NCBI RefSeq assembly: GCF_003633615.1
Contig: NZ_RBKU01000001.1
Span: 1,860,001-1,924,000, forward strand
Origin: Mucilaginibacter gracilis
GTDB lineage: Bacteria; Bacteroidota; Bacteroidia; Sphingobacteriales; Sphingobacteriaceae
DNA: 64,000 bases
Reading direction: 5' to 3'
Below, one piece after another: positions 1 to 9,024 of the stretch (the stretch's first letter is position 1; every line of letters starts with the position of its first letter). The translations under genes were made by a program, and so were the position numbers. A model generated the notes under the pieces. The model was given only the letters and a program-made list of their open reading frames with translations. It ran no database searches and was not told where the DNA came from.

Positions 1-146
1 TCTTTTTGATTATTATTTGAAAATAATGCAATTTAAATGATGAAAAATTGAAAAATTTTACTCATAATTGATTTTCATGTTGATTTTTATTGAAAACGGA
101 TTTATAAATAGCAAATTTTAAGTTATCAATAAATTTACAACAGGAA

Positions 147-153
147 AGGAGGG
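147..153 (+). promoter_or_regulatory. Strong Shine-Dalgarno-like site before the ATP-grasp gene
   Basis: The motif AGGAGGG sits seven bases before the ATG at 161. Purine-rich Shine-Dalgarno sites this strong are uncommon ahead of the other genes in the window, as expected for Bacteroidota, so this one fixes the start and hints at efficient translation of the first gene of the trio. Confidence 0.6.
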
Positions 154-160
154 TTAATTA

Positions 161-1609
161 ATGCAAGATTCGGCTTATTTTAAAAATTATCACCCCACAC
201 CTGGCACGTGGGATGAAATGTTTGGTGCAAATTCACAAATTCGCGACCATTATCAAAAGGTTATACAGTATTTAACCCGGGAATCGATTGACGATTTAAA
301 CAAAAAGGAAGATCTGGCGAAGCGTTTGTTTATGAGCCAGGGTATAACCTTCACGGTTTATAGCAGCGGCGAGGGTATAGAAAAAATTTTCCCGTTTGAT
401 ATTATTCCGCGCATTATTACCGGCGACGAATGGGCCTTTGTAGAAAAAGGTATTAAACAACGCCTGCATGTGCTCAATCTTTTTTTAAAGGATGTTTACA
501 GCAACCAGTTTATTATTAAGGATGGTATTGTACCTATAGACATTATTTACTCGTGCCCGCACTTTTTGCGCGAAATGTGTAATGTGAGCGTTCCGTATGA
601 TATTTATGTGCATATAGCCGGTATTGACTTGATTCGCGACCACGAGGGTACCTTTTATGTACTTGAAGACAATTTGCGTACTCCATCGGGCGTAAGCTAC
701 ATGTTAGAGAACCGCGAAATAACCAAACGCCTTTTCCCCGATTTATTGCCGCAATGCAAGGTGCGCAGCGTTACCGAATATCCAAACATCCTTTATAAAA
801 ACCTCTTGTCGTTATCGCCAAGGCAAATACCTCACCCGGTAATTGTGCTGCTTAGTCCGGGTATATATAACTCGGCTTATTTTGAGCATACCACGCTTGC
901 CCGCTTAATGGGGGTTGAACTGGTTGAAGGTCGCGACCTTGTAGTGAGCGATCATAAAGTTTACATGAAAACCACCACGGGCCTGCAACAGGTTGATGTA
1001 ATATACCGCCGTGTTGATGATGAGTTTTTAGATCCGCTTGAATTTAACCCGTCCAGCATATTGGGTGTGGCCGGTATTATGGGCGCTTATAGGCGTGGTA
1101 ATGTAGCCATTGTAAATGCAATAGGTAATGGCGTTGCCGACGATAAAGCAATTTACTCGTACGTGCCGGATATGATACGTTATTATTTAAACGAAGAACC
1201 TATCCTTAAAAACGTGCCTACTTACCAGTTGGGTAACCCAGACGAGAAGGAGTATGTTTTTGCCAATATCAATAAAATGGTGGTTAAGCGTACAAACGGC
1301 AGCGGCGGCTATGGCATGCTAATGGGCCATGCATCTACCGAAGCGGAGATAGAGGATTACAAAAACGAGATACTAAAAAACCCGCGCGATTTTATTGCTC
1401 AGCCTACCATAAGCCTTTCGGCAGCGCCGTGTTATATGCAGGGTTCGTTAACGCCAAGGCGTATAGATTTACGGCCCTATGCCCTATGCGGGCCCGACGG
1501 TATAGAGATAGTGCCTGGTGGTTTAACCAGGGTTGCTTTGCGCGAAGGTTCGCTGGTGGTAAACAGCTCGCAGGGTGGCGGTAGTAAAGATACCTGGGTG
1601 TTAATGTAA
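161..1609 (+). CDS. Circularly permuted type 2 ATP-grasp protein (DUF404/DUF407, COG2308 type)
   Basis: A 482-residue soluble protein resembling the circularly permuted ATP-grasp family predicted to form peptide or amide bonds using ATP. The stretch EDNLRTPSGVSYMLENR near residues 169-185 and the glycine-rich NGSGGYG near 379-385 are family hallmarks; the tail SSQGGGSKDTWVL is also typical. The start follows a clear ribosome binding site. It is followed at 35 bases by an alpha-E protein and then a transglutaminase-like protein, a combination conserved in many bacteria and proposed from comparative genomics to make or modify a small peptide. The substrate is unknown. Family assignment is firm; the biochemical role is inference. 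Confidence 0.9.
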   Translation: MQDSAYFKNYHPTPGTWDEMFGANSQIRDHYQKVIQYLTRESIDDLNKKEDLAKRLFMSQGITFTVYSSGEGIEKIFPFDIIPRIITGDEWAFVEKGIKQRLHVLNLFLKDVYSNQFIIKDGIVPIDIIYSCPHFLREMCNVSVPYDIYVHIAGIDLIRDHEGTFYVLEDNLRTPSGVSYMLENREITKRLFPDLLPQCKVRSVTEYPNILYKNLLSLSPRQIPHPVIVLLSPGIYNSAYFEHTTLARLMGVELVEGRDLVVSDHKVYMKTTTGLQQVDVIYRRVDDEFLDPLEFNPSSILGVAGIMGAYRRGNVAIVNAIGNGVADDKAIYSYVPDMIRYYLNEEPILKNVPTYQLGNPDEKEYVFANINKMVVKRTNGSGGYGMLMGHASTEAEIEDYKNEILKNPRDFIAQPTISLSAAPCYMQGSLTPRRIDLRPYALCGPDGIEIVPGGLTRVALREGSLVVNSSQGGGSKDTWVLM

Positions 1610-1644
1610 ATAATTGAAAACAGATTGAATAATAAAATACATAC

Positions 1645-2583
1645 ATGTTAAGCAGGGTTGCCTCAAGTTTATATTGGATGAGCCGTTACATTGAGCGTAG
1701 CGATGGTATATTGCGGATGCTTAAAATTAACTACGCCTCGTCGCAGGATACGGTACAAAAGTTTACATGGGAGCCTGTGGTACGCATTTTTGCCGGCGTG
1801 GAGGACGAAGGTGTTGAAGTGCTTGAGCACGATAGCCGCGCCGTGTTAAAGTATATGGTGCTGGATAGGGAAAACCCCAATTCGGTACTAAACATTATTA
1901 CCCAGGCCCGCGAAAATGCGCGTGGTGTACAAGAGCATATCCCGAAAGATTTGTGGCAATGCCTTAACGAATACTACCATGCCGTGCGCGACCCAAAATT
2001 GAACTTTTGGCTTGAAAAAGACGACCCTATTACTGCGCTTGATATTTTAATTAAGCAAGGCATGCTATACTACGGTACCTTTGAAATTACAATGGAACGC
2101 GGCGAGGGCCGTGCTTACATGAATATAGGCCATTACCTGGAGCGCAGCATCCAATCGGTTGATATATTGGATACCAAGTTTGGCTCTATTGATGATAACC
2201 CCGATTTACTTACTGATACCACTTACTGGAAACATTTATTGCTATCGTTAGGTGGCTACGAAATTTATTTAAAAAATTACCGCAGCAAGGGCTTTGAAGC
2301 CGAAAACGTTTTGGAACAGGTAATTTTAAATAACGATTTTCCGCGGTCGGTGGTTTATGCGGTTAACCATATCCAAATGTATTTTGAGCGCCTTAAAAGC
2401 GAAAGCAATATGGACGATTTTCGCGAATTGTCATTTTTGATAGGAAGGTTGCAAAGTAGCATCAAGTACAGTTCGGTAAAAACCATCAGGCTGGAAGGCT
2501 TGCACGAGTACCTTACCAATGTGCGCAGCGAATTGTTCAAAATTGGCAATAAGTTAAATGAACATTATTTTGCTTTTTCGTAA
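1645..2583 (+). CDS. Alpha-E domain protein (DUF403, COG2307 type)
   Basis: A 312-residue, mostly helical protein beginning MLSRVASSLYWMSRYIERSD, the characteristic opening of alpha-E proteins. The repeated Glu-rich helical blocks (ERSD near 17-20, MERGEGRAYMNIGHYLERS near 150-168) give the family its name. It has no recognised catalytic motif. Alpha-E proteins are nearly always encoded beside the circularly permuted ATP-grasp protein, as here, and the two are likely partners in one complex or pathway. The start codon is 35 bases after the ATP-grasp stop, consistent with cotranscription. Confidence 0.9.
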   Translation: MLSRVASSLYWMSRYIERSDGILRMLKINYASSQDTVQKFTWEPVVRIFAGVEDEGVEVLEHDSRAVLKYMVLDRENPNSVLNIITQARENARGVQEHIPKDLWQCLNEYYHAVRDPKLNFWLEKDDPITALDILIKQGMLYYGTFEITMERGEGRAYMNIGHYLERSIQSVDILDTKFGSIDDNPDLLTDTTYWKHLLLSLGGYEIYLKNYRSKGFEAENVLEQVILNNDFPRSVVYAVNHIQMYFERLKSESNMDDFRELSFLIGRLQSSIKYSSVKTIRLEGLHEYLTNVRSELFKIGNKLNEHYFAFS

Positions 2584-2634
2584 TCATAAACTTAACCTTG
2601 CAATCCTTTAATTTAATATTGCAGTAACCCACTT

Positions 2635-3621
2635 ATGCCAGAGTTTAAAATTCATCATGTTACCCGGTATAGCTATGAGAGCCCTGTGCGCGATAGTGCT
2701 AACCAAATCATCCTTTATCCTATACAGGATGAGTATCAAACTGTAATTAAACACCAGCTTAAAATAAGCGGCGAGCCACATGTTGATACCCATATTGATC
2801 ACTATGGCAATGAAATAGGTGCCTTTACCTATATAGAACCGCATACGCACTTAGAAATATCATCAAAAGTTTGGGTAACCACCAAACACAGGATGTTTCC
2901 GGTTGATGATGTTTTGGCCAGCCAGCAATGGGCCGATTTGCTAAATTTACGTTACGAGGTATCATATATTGATTTTTTAAGACAAGAGTATTTTGAGGGG
3001 CTGGCCGAAATGCAGGCCATTGTTGCCAACCAAACCCAAAGCAACGAAACTCCTTACCAAACAGCTGTACGCTATTGCAAATACGTTTACGAAAACTTTG
3101 AGTACATAAAAGGCGTTACAACCGTTGAAACCACGCTTGACGAGATATGGAAGCTAAAGGCCGGCGTTTGCCAGGATTTTGCCCATATTTTAATGGAAAT
3201 GCTGCGTGTTATTAACGTACCTGCAAGGTATGTTAGCGGTTACATTTGCACCACTAAAAGCACCAGTATGCGTGGCGAAGGGGCTACACACGCCTGGGTT
3301 GAGGCTTATATACCAAATTACGGCTGGCTTGGCCTTGACCCTACAAATAACATTATTGCTAACGAAAACCATGTGCGTTTAGCCGTGGGCCGTAATTTTA
3401 CCGATTGTACCCCCGTTAAAGGCGTGTATAAAGGGGCAAGCTTTCATACGCTTGAAGTTACCGTATCGGTAGGTAATGAGGATGACCTGGAAGAACCGGT
3501 TGACTACGAAAACGTACACCATGATGTACCCGTTGTAAAGCCTATTAAACCCGTTGTAAAAAATAGCTACCGCGAATATTTAGAAATGATTCAGCAACAG
3601 CAGCAGCAACAACAACAGTAA
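2635..3621 (+). CDS. Transglutaminase-like cysteine protease-fold protein with polyglutamine tail
   Basis: A 328-residue member of the bacterial transglutaminase-like family (COG1305), with the N-terminal beta domain at about 1-90 and the catalytic core at about 140-240. The expected triad is visible: Cys179 in AGVCQDFAH, His219 in ATHAWVEAY and Asp235 in GLDPTNN. No signal peptide is seen, so it acts in the cytoplasm with the two upstream proteins. The C-terminus ends in nine consecutive glutamines coded by mixed CAG and CAA codons, which is unusual; glutamine is the classical transglutaminase acyl donor, but a role for the tail is speculation. It probably hydrolyses or transfers amide bonds in the predicted peptide pathway. 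Confidence 0.88.
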   Translation: MPEFKIHHVTRYSYESPVRDSANQIILYPIQDEYQTVIKHQLKISGEPHVDTHIDHYGNEIGAFTYIEPHTHLEISSKVWVTTKHRMFPVDDVLASQQWADLLNLRYEVSYIDFLRQEYFEGLAEMQAIVANQTQSNETPYQTAVRYCKYVYENFEYIKGVTTVETTLDEIWKLKAGVCQDFAHILMEMLRVINVPARYVSGYICTTKSTSMRGEGATHAWVEAYIPNYGWLGLDPTNNIIANENHVRLAVGRNFTDCTPVKGVYKGASFHTLEVTVSVGNEDDLEEPVDYENVHHDVPVVKPIKPVVKNSYREYLEMIQQQQQQQQQ

Positions 3622-3644
3622 GGTGCATTGCCCGCTGCTTTAAA

Positions 3645-4391
3645 TTAAATTACCCGCCGTTTTCTAAACTGGGTTGATTTAAACTTATAGCGCAGTTTAA
3701 CCGATATGATATTGTAAAATCCTTTTAAATTACTGTCCTGGCTTGACTGAAAACCATCCAGGTATAACGAATTTACATAGTTTAACTGGAAATTGGGGAT
3801 GATAGCTAACCTATCGGGCCCTAGTATGCCCGGTAAATCAATAATGGTGCCCAAGTTGGCTGCCAAAAGTAAGTATTTGCCCTGTAGCTGCGGGTTGCCG
3901 TATATGGTGCCTTGCTTATCATCGTGTTCAACCAAAACATTATTGGTTTTTATAGCGCCTATTCCAATACCTAAATATAGTTGTTTAATGGCATCCTGCA
4001 GGCGGTTGTTGGGTGTAAAATCGGCAAATTTACCCAGCCCTACACTTGCATTGGCCGTTGCCGAAAAGTACTTGTTGGTACTGCCGTAGTACTTTAGGCG
4101 GTGTTCATCATCAATGCCTTTTAATGTGCCGTATTGCCCTTCTAAACCAAAAGAAACATAGCGGTTTATATTGTAATCTAAATTACCTATAAAAACTACA
4201 TTTAAAGGGTTGCTGTTAAAGTGGGTTTGCAATGTACTTGCGCCAAAGCCTGCGCTTATGCGGAGGCCCTTGTTGTTAAGGCCATAAAAAAAATCGGCCT
4301 GTGCGTAAGTTTGGCTTACGCCGGCAAATAATAATACAAATAAAGCTACAGCAAAAAAATTGTGCGTGGCGGCAGGTTGGTTTGCTTTCAT
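3645..4391 (-). CDS. Secreted beta-barrel-like outer membrane protein, unknown function
   Basis: About 248 residues when started at the ATG at 4391; the reading frame extends upstream only with a TTG start. A signal peptide with a hydrophobic core (AVALFVLLFAGVSQTYAQ) is followed by alternating aromatic and polar strands such as ISAGFGAS, FGLEGQYGTLKG and LAANLGTII, and it ends near a basic tail (FRKRRVI). The pattern suggests a small eight- to ten-strand outer membrane barrel of the porin-like type common in Bacteroidota. It is convergent with the transglutaminase gene. No specific family was recognised. Confidence 0.7.
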   Translation of the reverse strand: MKANQPAATHNFFAVALFVLLFAGVSQTYAQADFFYGLNNKGLRISAGFGASTLQTHFNSNPLNVVFIGNLDYNINRYVSFGLEGQYGTLKGIDDEHRLKYYGSTNKYFSATANASVGLGKFADFTPNNRLQDAIKQLYLGIGIGAIKTNNVLVEHDDKQGTIYGNPQLQGKYLLLAANLGTIIDLPGILGPDRLAIIPNFQLNYVNSLYLDGFQSSQDSNLKGFYNIISVKLRYKFKSTQFRKRRVI

Positions 4392-4584
4392 TGAGATATG
4401 GTAATTGCTACGATTTTTTTGCAGCAATTTTTAGACCATTTTTCGGTACAGTTAAAATAATTAATAAAAATAGCTTTGTTATGGAGCCACTTTATTAAAA
4501 AATAGGCACATATTTTGTTTCCCGAATGCATAAATTTACCTTTATGAGTAAAATTGCCTTAATTGCCGAACGTTGATGTTTAAA

Positions 4585-5673
4585 ATGAAAAAAAATCTGG
4601 CTTGTTTATTTGTTTCCTTAGTATGCAGTATTTGCTTTGTATCGGCAAAAACACCTTCTAAGCCGGTTTTAAAGCTGTTTACGGCTAATAATAAGTATTT
4701 TCAATACACTGGAAGGGTTGATTTTTCTAATCCGCTAAAGCCGCGTTTTTGGTCGTCGGGTGTGTATGTACGTATGAAATTTAAGGGGAAGGGCTGCGAA
4801 ATTATAGTAAACGACCAGATGAAATACGGTAATTCGCATAATTATATTGATATTACTGTTGACGGGCAAACGCCTTACCGCGTGCAAACTACCGACGTTA
4901 CCGATAATATTAAAGTTGGCGGCGATTTAGAAAATAAAGAACATACAGTGACTATTTGTAAAGACACTGAGGCTGGCATTGGTTACCTTGAGTTTGTGGG
5001 TGTTAAATGCGAAAAACTGCTTAAACTACCCGCGAAACCTAAACATAGAATAGAATTTGTGGGTACCACTATTACCTGTGGCGCAGATATGGACCGATCG
5101 GTATATCCATGTAATTTTGGTGATTGGTATGTACACCATAATGCCAATATGAGTTATGGCGCGGTTACGGCGCGCAGTTTAAATGCTGATTTCCAGATTA
5201 CGGCAATATCGGGCATTGGTTTAACTAACAGTTGCTGCAATATACCAATTATGCCTAAAGCGTTTGATAAAATTAACACCGCAGCCGATAGTTTGATATG
5301 GAACTTTAGCATTTACCAGCCCGATGTGTTGAGTATTTGCCTGGGCGAAAGCGACGGCCCTGCCGCCCTGGATTCGGCTAAGTTTTGTGGTGCTTTTGTG
5401 GATTTTATTGGCAACATCAGGCACTTTTATCCTAAAACAACTATAGTTTGTTTAAATATACCAACCGGCGATTTGCGCCTTAATAAGGCACTTAAAAGTT
5501 TTATGGTAGGCATTAGCGATTATATGAATGCGCATGGCGATAGCAAGGTTTACCCGTTTAGTATCACTAAAACATATACTTCGGGCTGTAATAACCACCC
5601 AGACATGGGCGACCACGCACTTATTGCCGCCGAACTAAGCGAGTACATTAAGAAAATTATGAAGTGGAAGTAA
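4585..5673 (+). CDS. Secreted SGNH-fold CE2-like acetyl esterase with altered nucleophile block
   Basis: About 362 residues starting MKKNLACLF; ATG 4576 and TTG 4573 are alternative upstream starts. A signal peptide precedes an N-terminal jelly-roll domain (about 30-145) and an SGNH hydrolase domain (about 155-360), the layout of carbohydrate esterase family 2, which removes acetyl groups from plant polysaccharides. The C-terminal histidine block NNHPDMGDH is present near residue 338. In block I, where the family has GNS or GDS followed by ITCG, this protein reads GTTITCG, so the nucleophilic serine is replaced by Thr162. Either threonine serves as a weak nucleophile or the protein has become a binding protein. 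Fold assignment is fairly sure, activity is not. Confidence 0.78.
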   Translation: MKKNLACLFVSLVCSICFVSAKTPSKPVLKLFTANNKYFQYTGRVDFSNPLKPRFWSSGVYVRMKFKGKGCEIIVNDQMKYGNSHNYIDITVDGQTPYRVQTTDVTDNIKVGGDLENKEHTVTICKDTEAGIGYLEFVGVKCEKLLKLPAKPKHRIEFVGTTITCGADMDRSVYPCNFGDWYVHHNANMSYGAVTARSLNADFQITAISGIGLTNSCCNIPIMPKAFDKINTAADSLIWNFSIYQPDVLSICLGESDGPAALDSAKFCGAFVDFIGNIRHFYPKTTIVCLNIPTGDLRLNKALKSFMVGISDYMNAHGDSKVYPFSITKTYTSGCNNHPDMGDHALIAAELSEYIKKIMKWK

Positions 5674-5701
5674 AGCAGTGGTACTGATAATAATTTAACA
5701 T

Positions 5702-5740
5702 AACAAAAAACGCCGGACTATAATGCCCGGCGTTTTTGTT
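5702..5740. terminator. Bidirectional intrinsic terminator
   Basis: A hairpin with arms AACAAAAAACGCCGG and CCGGCGTTTTTGTT separated by a ten-base loop, with A-tract and T-tract on the two sides. It lies between the convergent esterase gene (plus) and the YfhO gene (minus) and can terminate both. Confidence 0.85.
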
Positions 5741-5770
5741 ATGAAGGAGTTTTACTGTAGATATTAACCG

Positions 5771-8245
5771 CTATTTTTTAGCGGGAGTTGCCACAGGTTG
5801 TTTCTTTTTGGTTTCCATAAATAGGGCACCACCTAAAAGTAATACCAGTAAGATGGAACTTGCAAACGATATTTTTTCGCCAGCATAGTATGATGTTGGG
5901 TGAAAAATAAACTCTATTTTATGGTTACCCACCGGTATTTGTGCGGCGCGTAAAACATAATCGGCACGGAAGTATGGTTTTTCAACTCCATCTATATACA
6001 TTTTCCAGCCCTTGTTGTAATATATTTCCGAGAAAATGGCTATTTCCTGCGTAGTGCTTCCGCTTTGGTAAACCATATGGTCGGGGTTGTAACTTACAAG
6101 GTCAATTTTGCCCAGGGTATCCAGTGAGTTTTGCTTCTCGTCAATCAAAGTACTGTATTGCTTGTCAACAATAGCTTCATCGGATGGGTCAAAGCTGCTG
6201 ATGGCCTGCATTTCCTCATCGGCATTGGGGGCAAACTTAACCGTTTTTACAAACCAGGCATGGCCGCAGGCGGTATTGTTGGCGTGCATACTAATGCTGC
6301 CCTGGTTTTTTTCGTCGGCGGTAAGTATGTATTTCACGTTCAGCATATCAAGCACATCCTGATTAATGCTTTTGCTTAACTGGTTATCAATCAACTCGTC
6401 AAAACGTTTTAAACGGGCGGCCGTGTAACCGCTGATAGCTTTATGGAAGTATGGCGTAACAGCATCCTGCAAAATAGGTTGCGTAGTATCAAAAACACGG
6501 TAATCCGGGTCTTTGTCGCGCATAATCAGCATGTCAATATCGCGTGGTTTTGGTGCCTGTGCATCTTGTTTGTCAATAAAGCTTTCATCTTTTAAATAGC
6601 GTTTATCAACGCTCCAAAGGTCAACCAATATAATTGCTAAAAATGCAACAGATACCAGCGTAGTGTTTAACTTTTGTTTAATAAAGGCCCAAAGCAAAGC
6701 AAAGGCGAGCAGTACAAATACCAGTGAACGCGCAGCATCGGCACGTGCAACCGATACTCTATCCTGTGTTAACCCGGCCATTACTGCATTGGCGGCATCA
6801 GTATTGCCTTTAAATGCCTGTGTTAACTGCTGCTGGATAGTTTGATTTGTAGCGTTTTTAAACGGCAGGAACAGATCGGGCAAAATTATGATTACCAAAC
6901 AGAGGCCGCCGGTAATGTATAAGGCTATTAACAGTTTTTTAAATAACGGGGCTCTATCCGTGGTGGTAGCAACCTCGTTAACGGCAAGCAAAGCTAAAAC
7001 CGGAACGCACAACATGGCAATGGCCAAAAATGAATCGACCGCGCGGAACTTATTGTAGAGCGGGAAGTAGTTAAAGAAAATATCGGATACGAAAGATAAA
7101 TTACGACCAAAAGAAAGCACTACCGATAATACAATGGCGCCTACCAGCCACCATTTAACCTGGCTGCGCACAATAATTAACCCGAAAACAAACAGGAAAA
7201 ATATAACGGCGCCATAGTAGTTTGGCCCAACGGTAAAAGGCTTATCGCCCCAATAAAGTGAAAATTGCTGTGCAAAGGTTTCGGCTTGTGTGGGGTCAAC
7301 ATTGTTACTAACCAGTGCCTTGGCAACGTTTGAGCCTTCGCCCGGAGCGTTGCCTGTATAGCCGCCATAAGCGTTGGGTATTAAAAAGGTTAAGCACTCG
7401 CCAATGCCCTGGCTGTACTCGTAAGCATAATCGCGCGGAAGGCCGTTGCTTGGTTGTTTAGTGTTTTGGGTAAGGTTTGATTGCCCGCGAATGGTATCCT
7501 TACCATAATCATAAGTACTCCATAACATGGATGCATTAACTGCAATGGCTAATAGTGTGCCAACTGCAAGGTATGCCAGGGCTTTACCAAAGCTGGCCAG
7601 TGTTTTGGCTTTATAGGCGTGGTAAAGTTCAACCAGTACCAGTATAACAATTGCCAAAAGCAGGTAATATGTCATTTGGACGTGGTTAGCGCGTATCTCT
7701 AACGCTAAAAAAAGCGCTGTTAATGCTGCACCCAACAAATATTTGCCTCGCAGGGCTAAAATAATACCCGCTAAAATAGGTGCAAAAAAGGCTATGGCAA
7801 ATACCTGGTTGGAGTGCCCGGCCAGCATCAATATAAAATTGTATGATGAGAATGTAAATGCTATTGCTCCTGCTGCTGCCAGCCAGGGGTTAAGTTTTAA
7901 AACACAAAATAACAGGTACGAACCCAATAGCAACAATAATACGGTATCAATAGGGTTGGGGAACACCTTCTTTAAAACATCAATAATGTGAGTGGTTATG
8001 TTGCCTGGATAATGTGCCCATAACTGGAAGGTTGGCATACCGCCTAAAACCTGGTTTGTCCACAAAATTGTGGTGTCTTTTTCATGGTAATCCATGATTT
8101 CTTTTTGTGTGGATTGTGCGCGGGTAACGTCACTTTCGCCTAACGCTTTACCCTTAAATGCGGGGGTAAAGTACACAAAGCTTATCGCGAAAAAAATTCC
8201 AATAATGGCCAGATGGATGCCATTTTGTTTAAACCAATTGTTCAT
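5771..8245 (-). CDS. YfhO family multispanning membrane protein
   Basis: An 824-residue integral membrane protein with an N-terminal helix (IHLAIIGIFFAISFVYF) and about a dozen further hydrophobic segments between residues 90 and 560, then a soluble extracytoplasmic domain (about 570-780) and a final membrane helix (ISFASSILLVLLLGGALF). The arrangement matches YfhO proteins, related to GT-C fold glycosyltransferases; Gram-positive relatives glycosylate cell wall polymers, but the Bacteroidota members are uncharacterised. The C-terminal sequence PVGNHKIEFIFHPTSYYAGEKIS is typical of the family. It is the last gene of a likely minus-strand operon behind two small membrane-protein genes. Confidence 0.88.
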   Translation of the reverse strand: MNNWFKQNGIHLAIIGIFFAISFVYFTPAFKGKALGESDVTRAQSTQKEIMDYHEKDTTILWTNQVLGGMPTFQLWAHYPGNITTHIIDVLKKVFPNPIDTVLLLLLGSYLLFCVLKLNPWLAAAGAIAFTFSSYNFILMLAGHSNQVFAIAFFAPILAGIILALRGKYLLGAALTALFLALEIRANHVQMTYYLLLAIVILVLVELYHAYKAKTLASFGKALAYLAVGTLLAIAVNASMLWSTYDYGKDTIRGQSNLTQNTKQPSNGLPRDYAYEYSQGIGECLTFLIPNAYGGYTGNAPGEGSNVAKALVSNNVDPTQAETFAQQFSLYWGDKPFTVGPNYYGAVIFFLFVFGLIIVRSQVKWWLVGAIVLSVVLSFGRNLSFVSDIFFNYFPLYNKFRAVDSFLAIAMLCVPVLALLAVNEVATTTDRAPLFKKLLIALYITGGLCLVIIILPDLFLPFKNATNQTIQQQLTQAFKGNTDAANAVMAGLTQDRVSVARADAARSLVFVLLAFALLWAFIKQKLNTTLVSVAFLAIILVDLWSVDKRYLKDESFIDKQDAQAPKPRDIDMLIMRDKDPDYRVFDTTQPILQDAVTPYFHKAISGYTAARLKRFDELIDNQLSKSINQDVLDMLNVKYILTADEKNQGSISMHANNTACGHAWFVKTVKFAPNADEEMQAISSFDPSDEAIVDKQYSTLIDEKQNSLDTLGKIDLVSYNPDHMVYQSGSTTQEIAIFSEIYYNKGWKMYIDGVEKPYFRADYVLRAAQIPVGNHKIEFIFHPTSYYAGEKISFASSILLVLLLGGALFMETKKKQPVATPAKK

Positions 8246-8312
8246 TAACGTGAGATATGATAATCAAAAATAGAAATTTGGTTGAGAATACGAACTATTT
8301 TTGTATTTAGGT

Positions 8313-8603
8313 TTAGCAGTGCTGTGTGCCGCTCCTAAAAGCAAAAAACATGATCGCCAATCCGGCAACACTAATTATGTAGGCAATAATACGTATTTTA
8401 TCGTATTCTTCGCGGTCGCGGCGTATTTTGTAGACATTGTAGGCAGCAAGCACTGCTAAAACTACCCAAAAAAACCAGTTTATTTGAGGGCATGAGGCAA
8501 ACGCCTGTATGGTAAGCGCCATTACAACATAGTTAACGGCTATAAGGTAAAAAGATTGGGGCGTGCCGTAATGCCGGCGCTTGTACACATCTTCGGGGAG
8601 CAT
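8313..8603 (-). CDS. Small membrane protein, unknown function
   Basis: A 96-residue protein with three predicted membrane segments (about 18-36, 42-58 and 72-90) separated by a basic loop, YKIRRDREEYDKIR. Its start codon lies one base after the stop of the upstream DUF4834 gene and it leads to the YfhO gene 67 bases further on, so the three are probably one transcription unit. I do not recognise a named family. Confidence 0.75.
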   Translation of the reverse strand: MLPEDVYKRRHYGTPQSFYLIAVNYVVMALTIQAFASCPQINWFFWVVLAVLAAYNVYKIRRDREEYDKIRIIAYIISVAGLAIMFFAFRSGTQHC

Positions 8604-8604
8604 G

Positions 8605-8865
8605 TTACTTTATTTCTTCGTAATCAATGTAATCGCCCTCAGAATCGGGTATTGCGCTTTTGCTTTTTGGAGCTTTATCTACCCTTACCGAGCCTTCGGC
8701 ATTGCGGGATTGCTTACCGCTATTGTATTGCTGTTGCTGACCGCCTTGTTGTTGTGCTTTGTTTACCACGCTTTGAAAAAGCATAGGCAGGGCCAGGCGT
8801 ATTAAACCACGGATACCGTAGTAGGCAAGCATCAGGATGAGGAAAAATTCAATAATTGCTGACAT
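8605..8865 (-). CDS. DUF4834 family membrane-anchored protein
   Basis: An 86-residue protein with one N-terminal membrane helix (IIEFFLILMLAYYGIRGLIR) followed by a glutamine-rich basic linker (QQQGGQQQQY) and an acidic C-terminus, DSEGDYIDYEEIK. This architecture, including the closing DYIDYEEI, is typical of DUF4834, a Bacteroidota-specific family without known function. It is the first gene of the small operon leading to YfhO. Confidence 0.82.
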   Translation of the reverse strand: MSAIIEFFLILMLAYYGIRGLIRLALPMLFQSVVNKAQQQGGQQQQYNSGKQSRNAEGSVRVDKAPKSKSAIPDSEGDYIDYEEIK

Positions 8866-8967
8866 CGTATCAATTGTAAATTACAAATATATAAAGTTAA
8901 TAACGATAAAATAGTTTGCTTATGATAAGCGCAATGTTTTACATTGTATTAACAGATGGAGGAGAAA

Positions 8968-8993
8968 TAAAAAGGGCACCCCGGGGTGTACCC
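8968..8993 (-). terminator. Intrinsic terminator downstream of the CBM9-like gene
   Basis: Read on the minus strand, a GC-rich hairpin with arms GGGTACACCCC and GGGGTGCCC is followed by a T-tract. It lies just past the stop of the minus-strand gene ending at 9025. Confidence 0.75.
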
Positions 8994-9024
8994 GAAATGC
9001 CACTATATTAAATTAAGGGGGGTG

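Noticed and set aside
1404..1646. Minus-strand frame opposite the end of the ATP-grasp gene
   Set aside because: Shadow frame; its translation has no domain and the plus strand is clearly coding.
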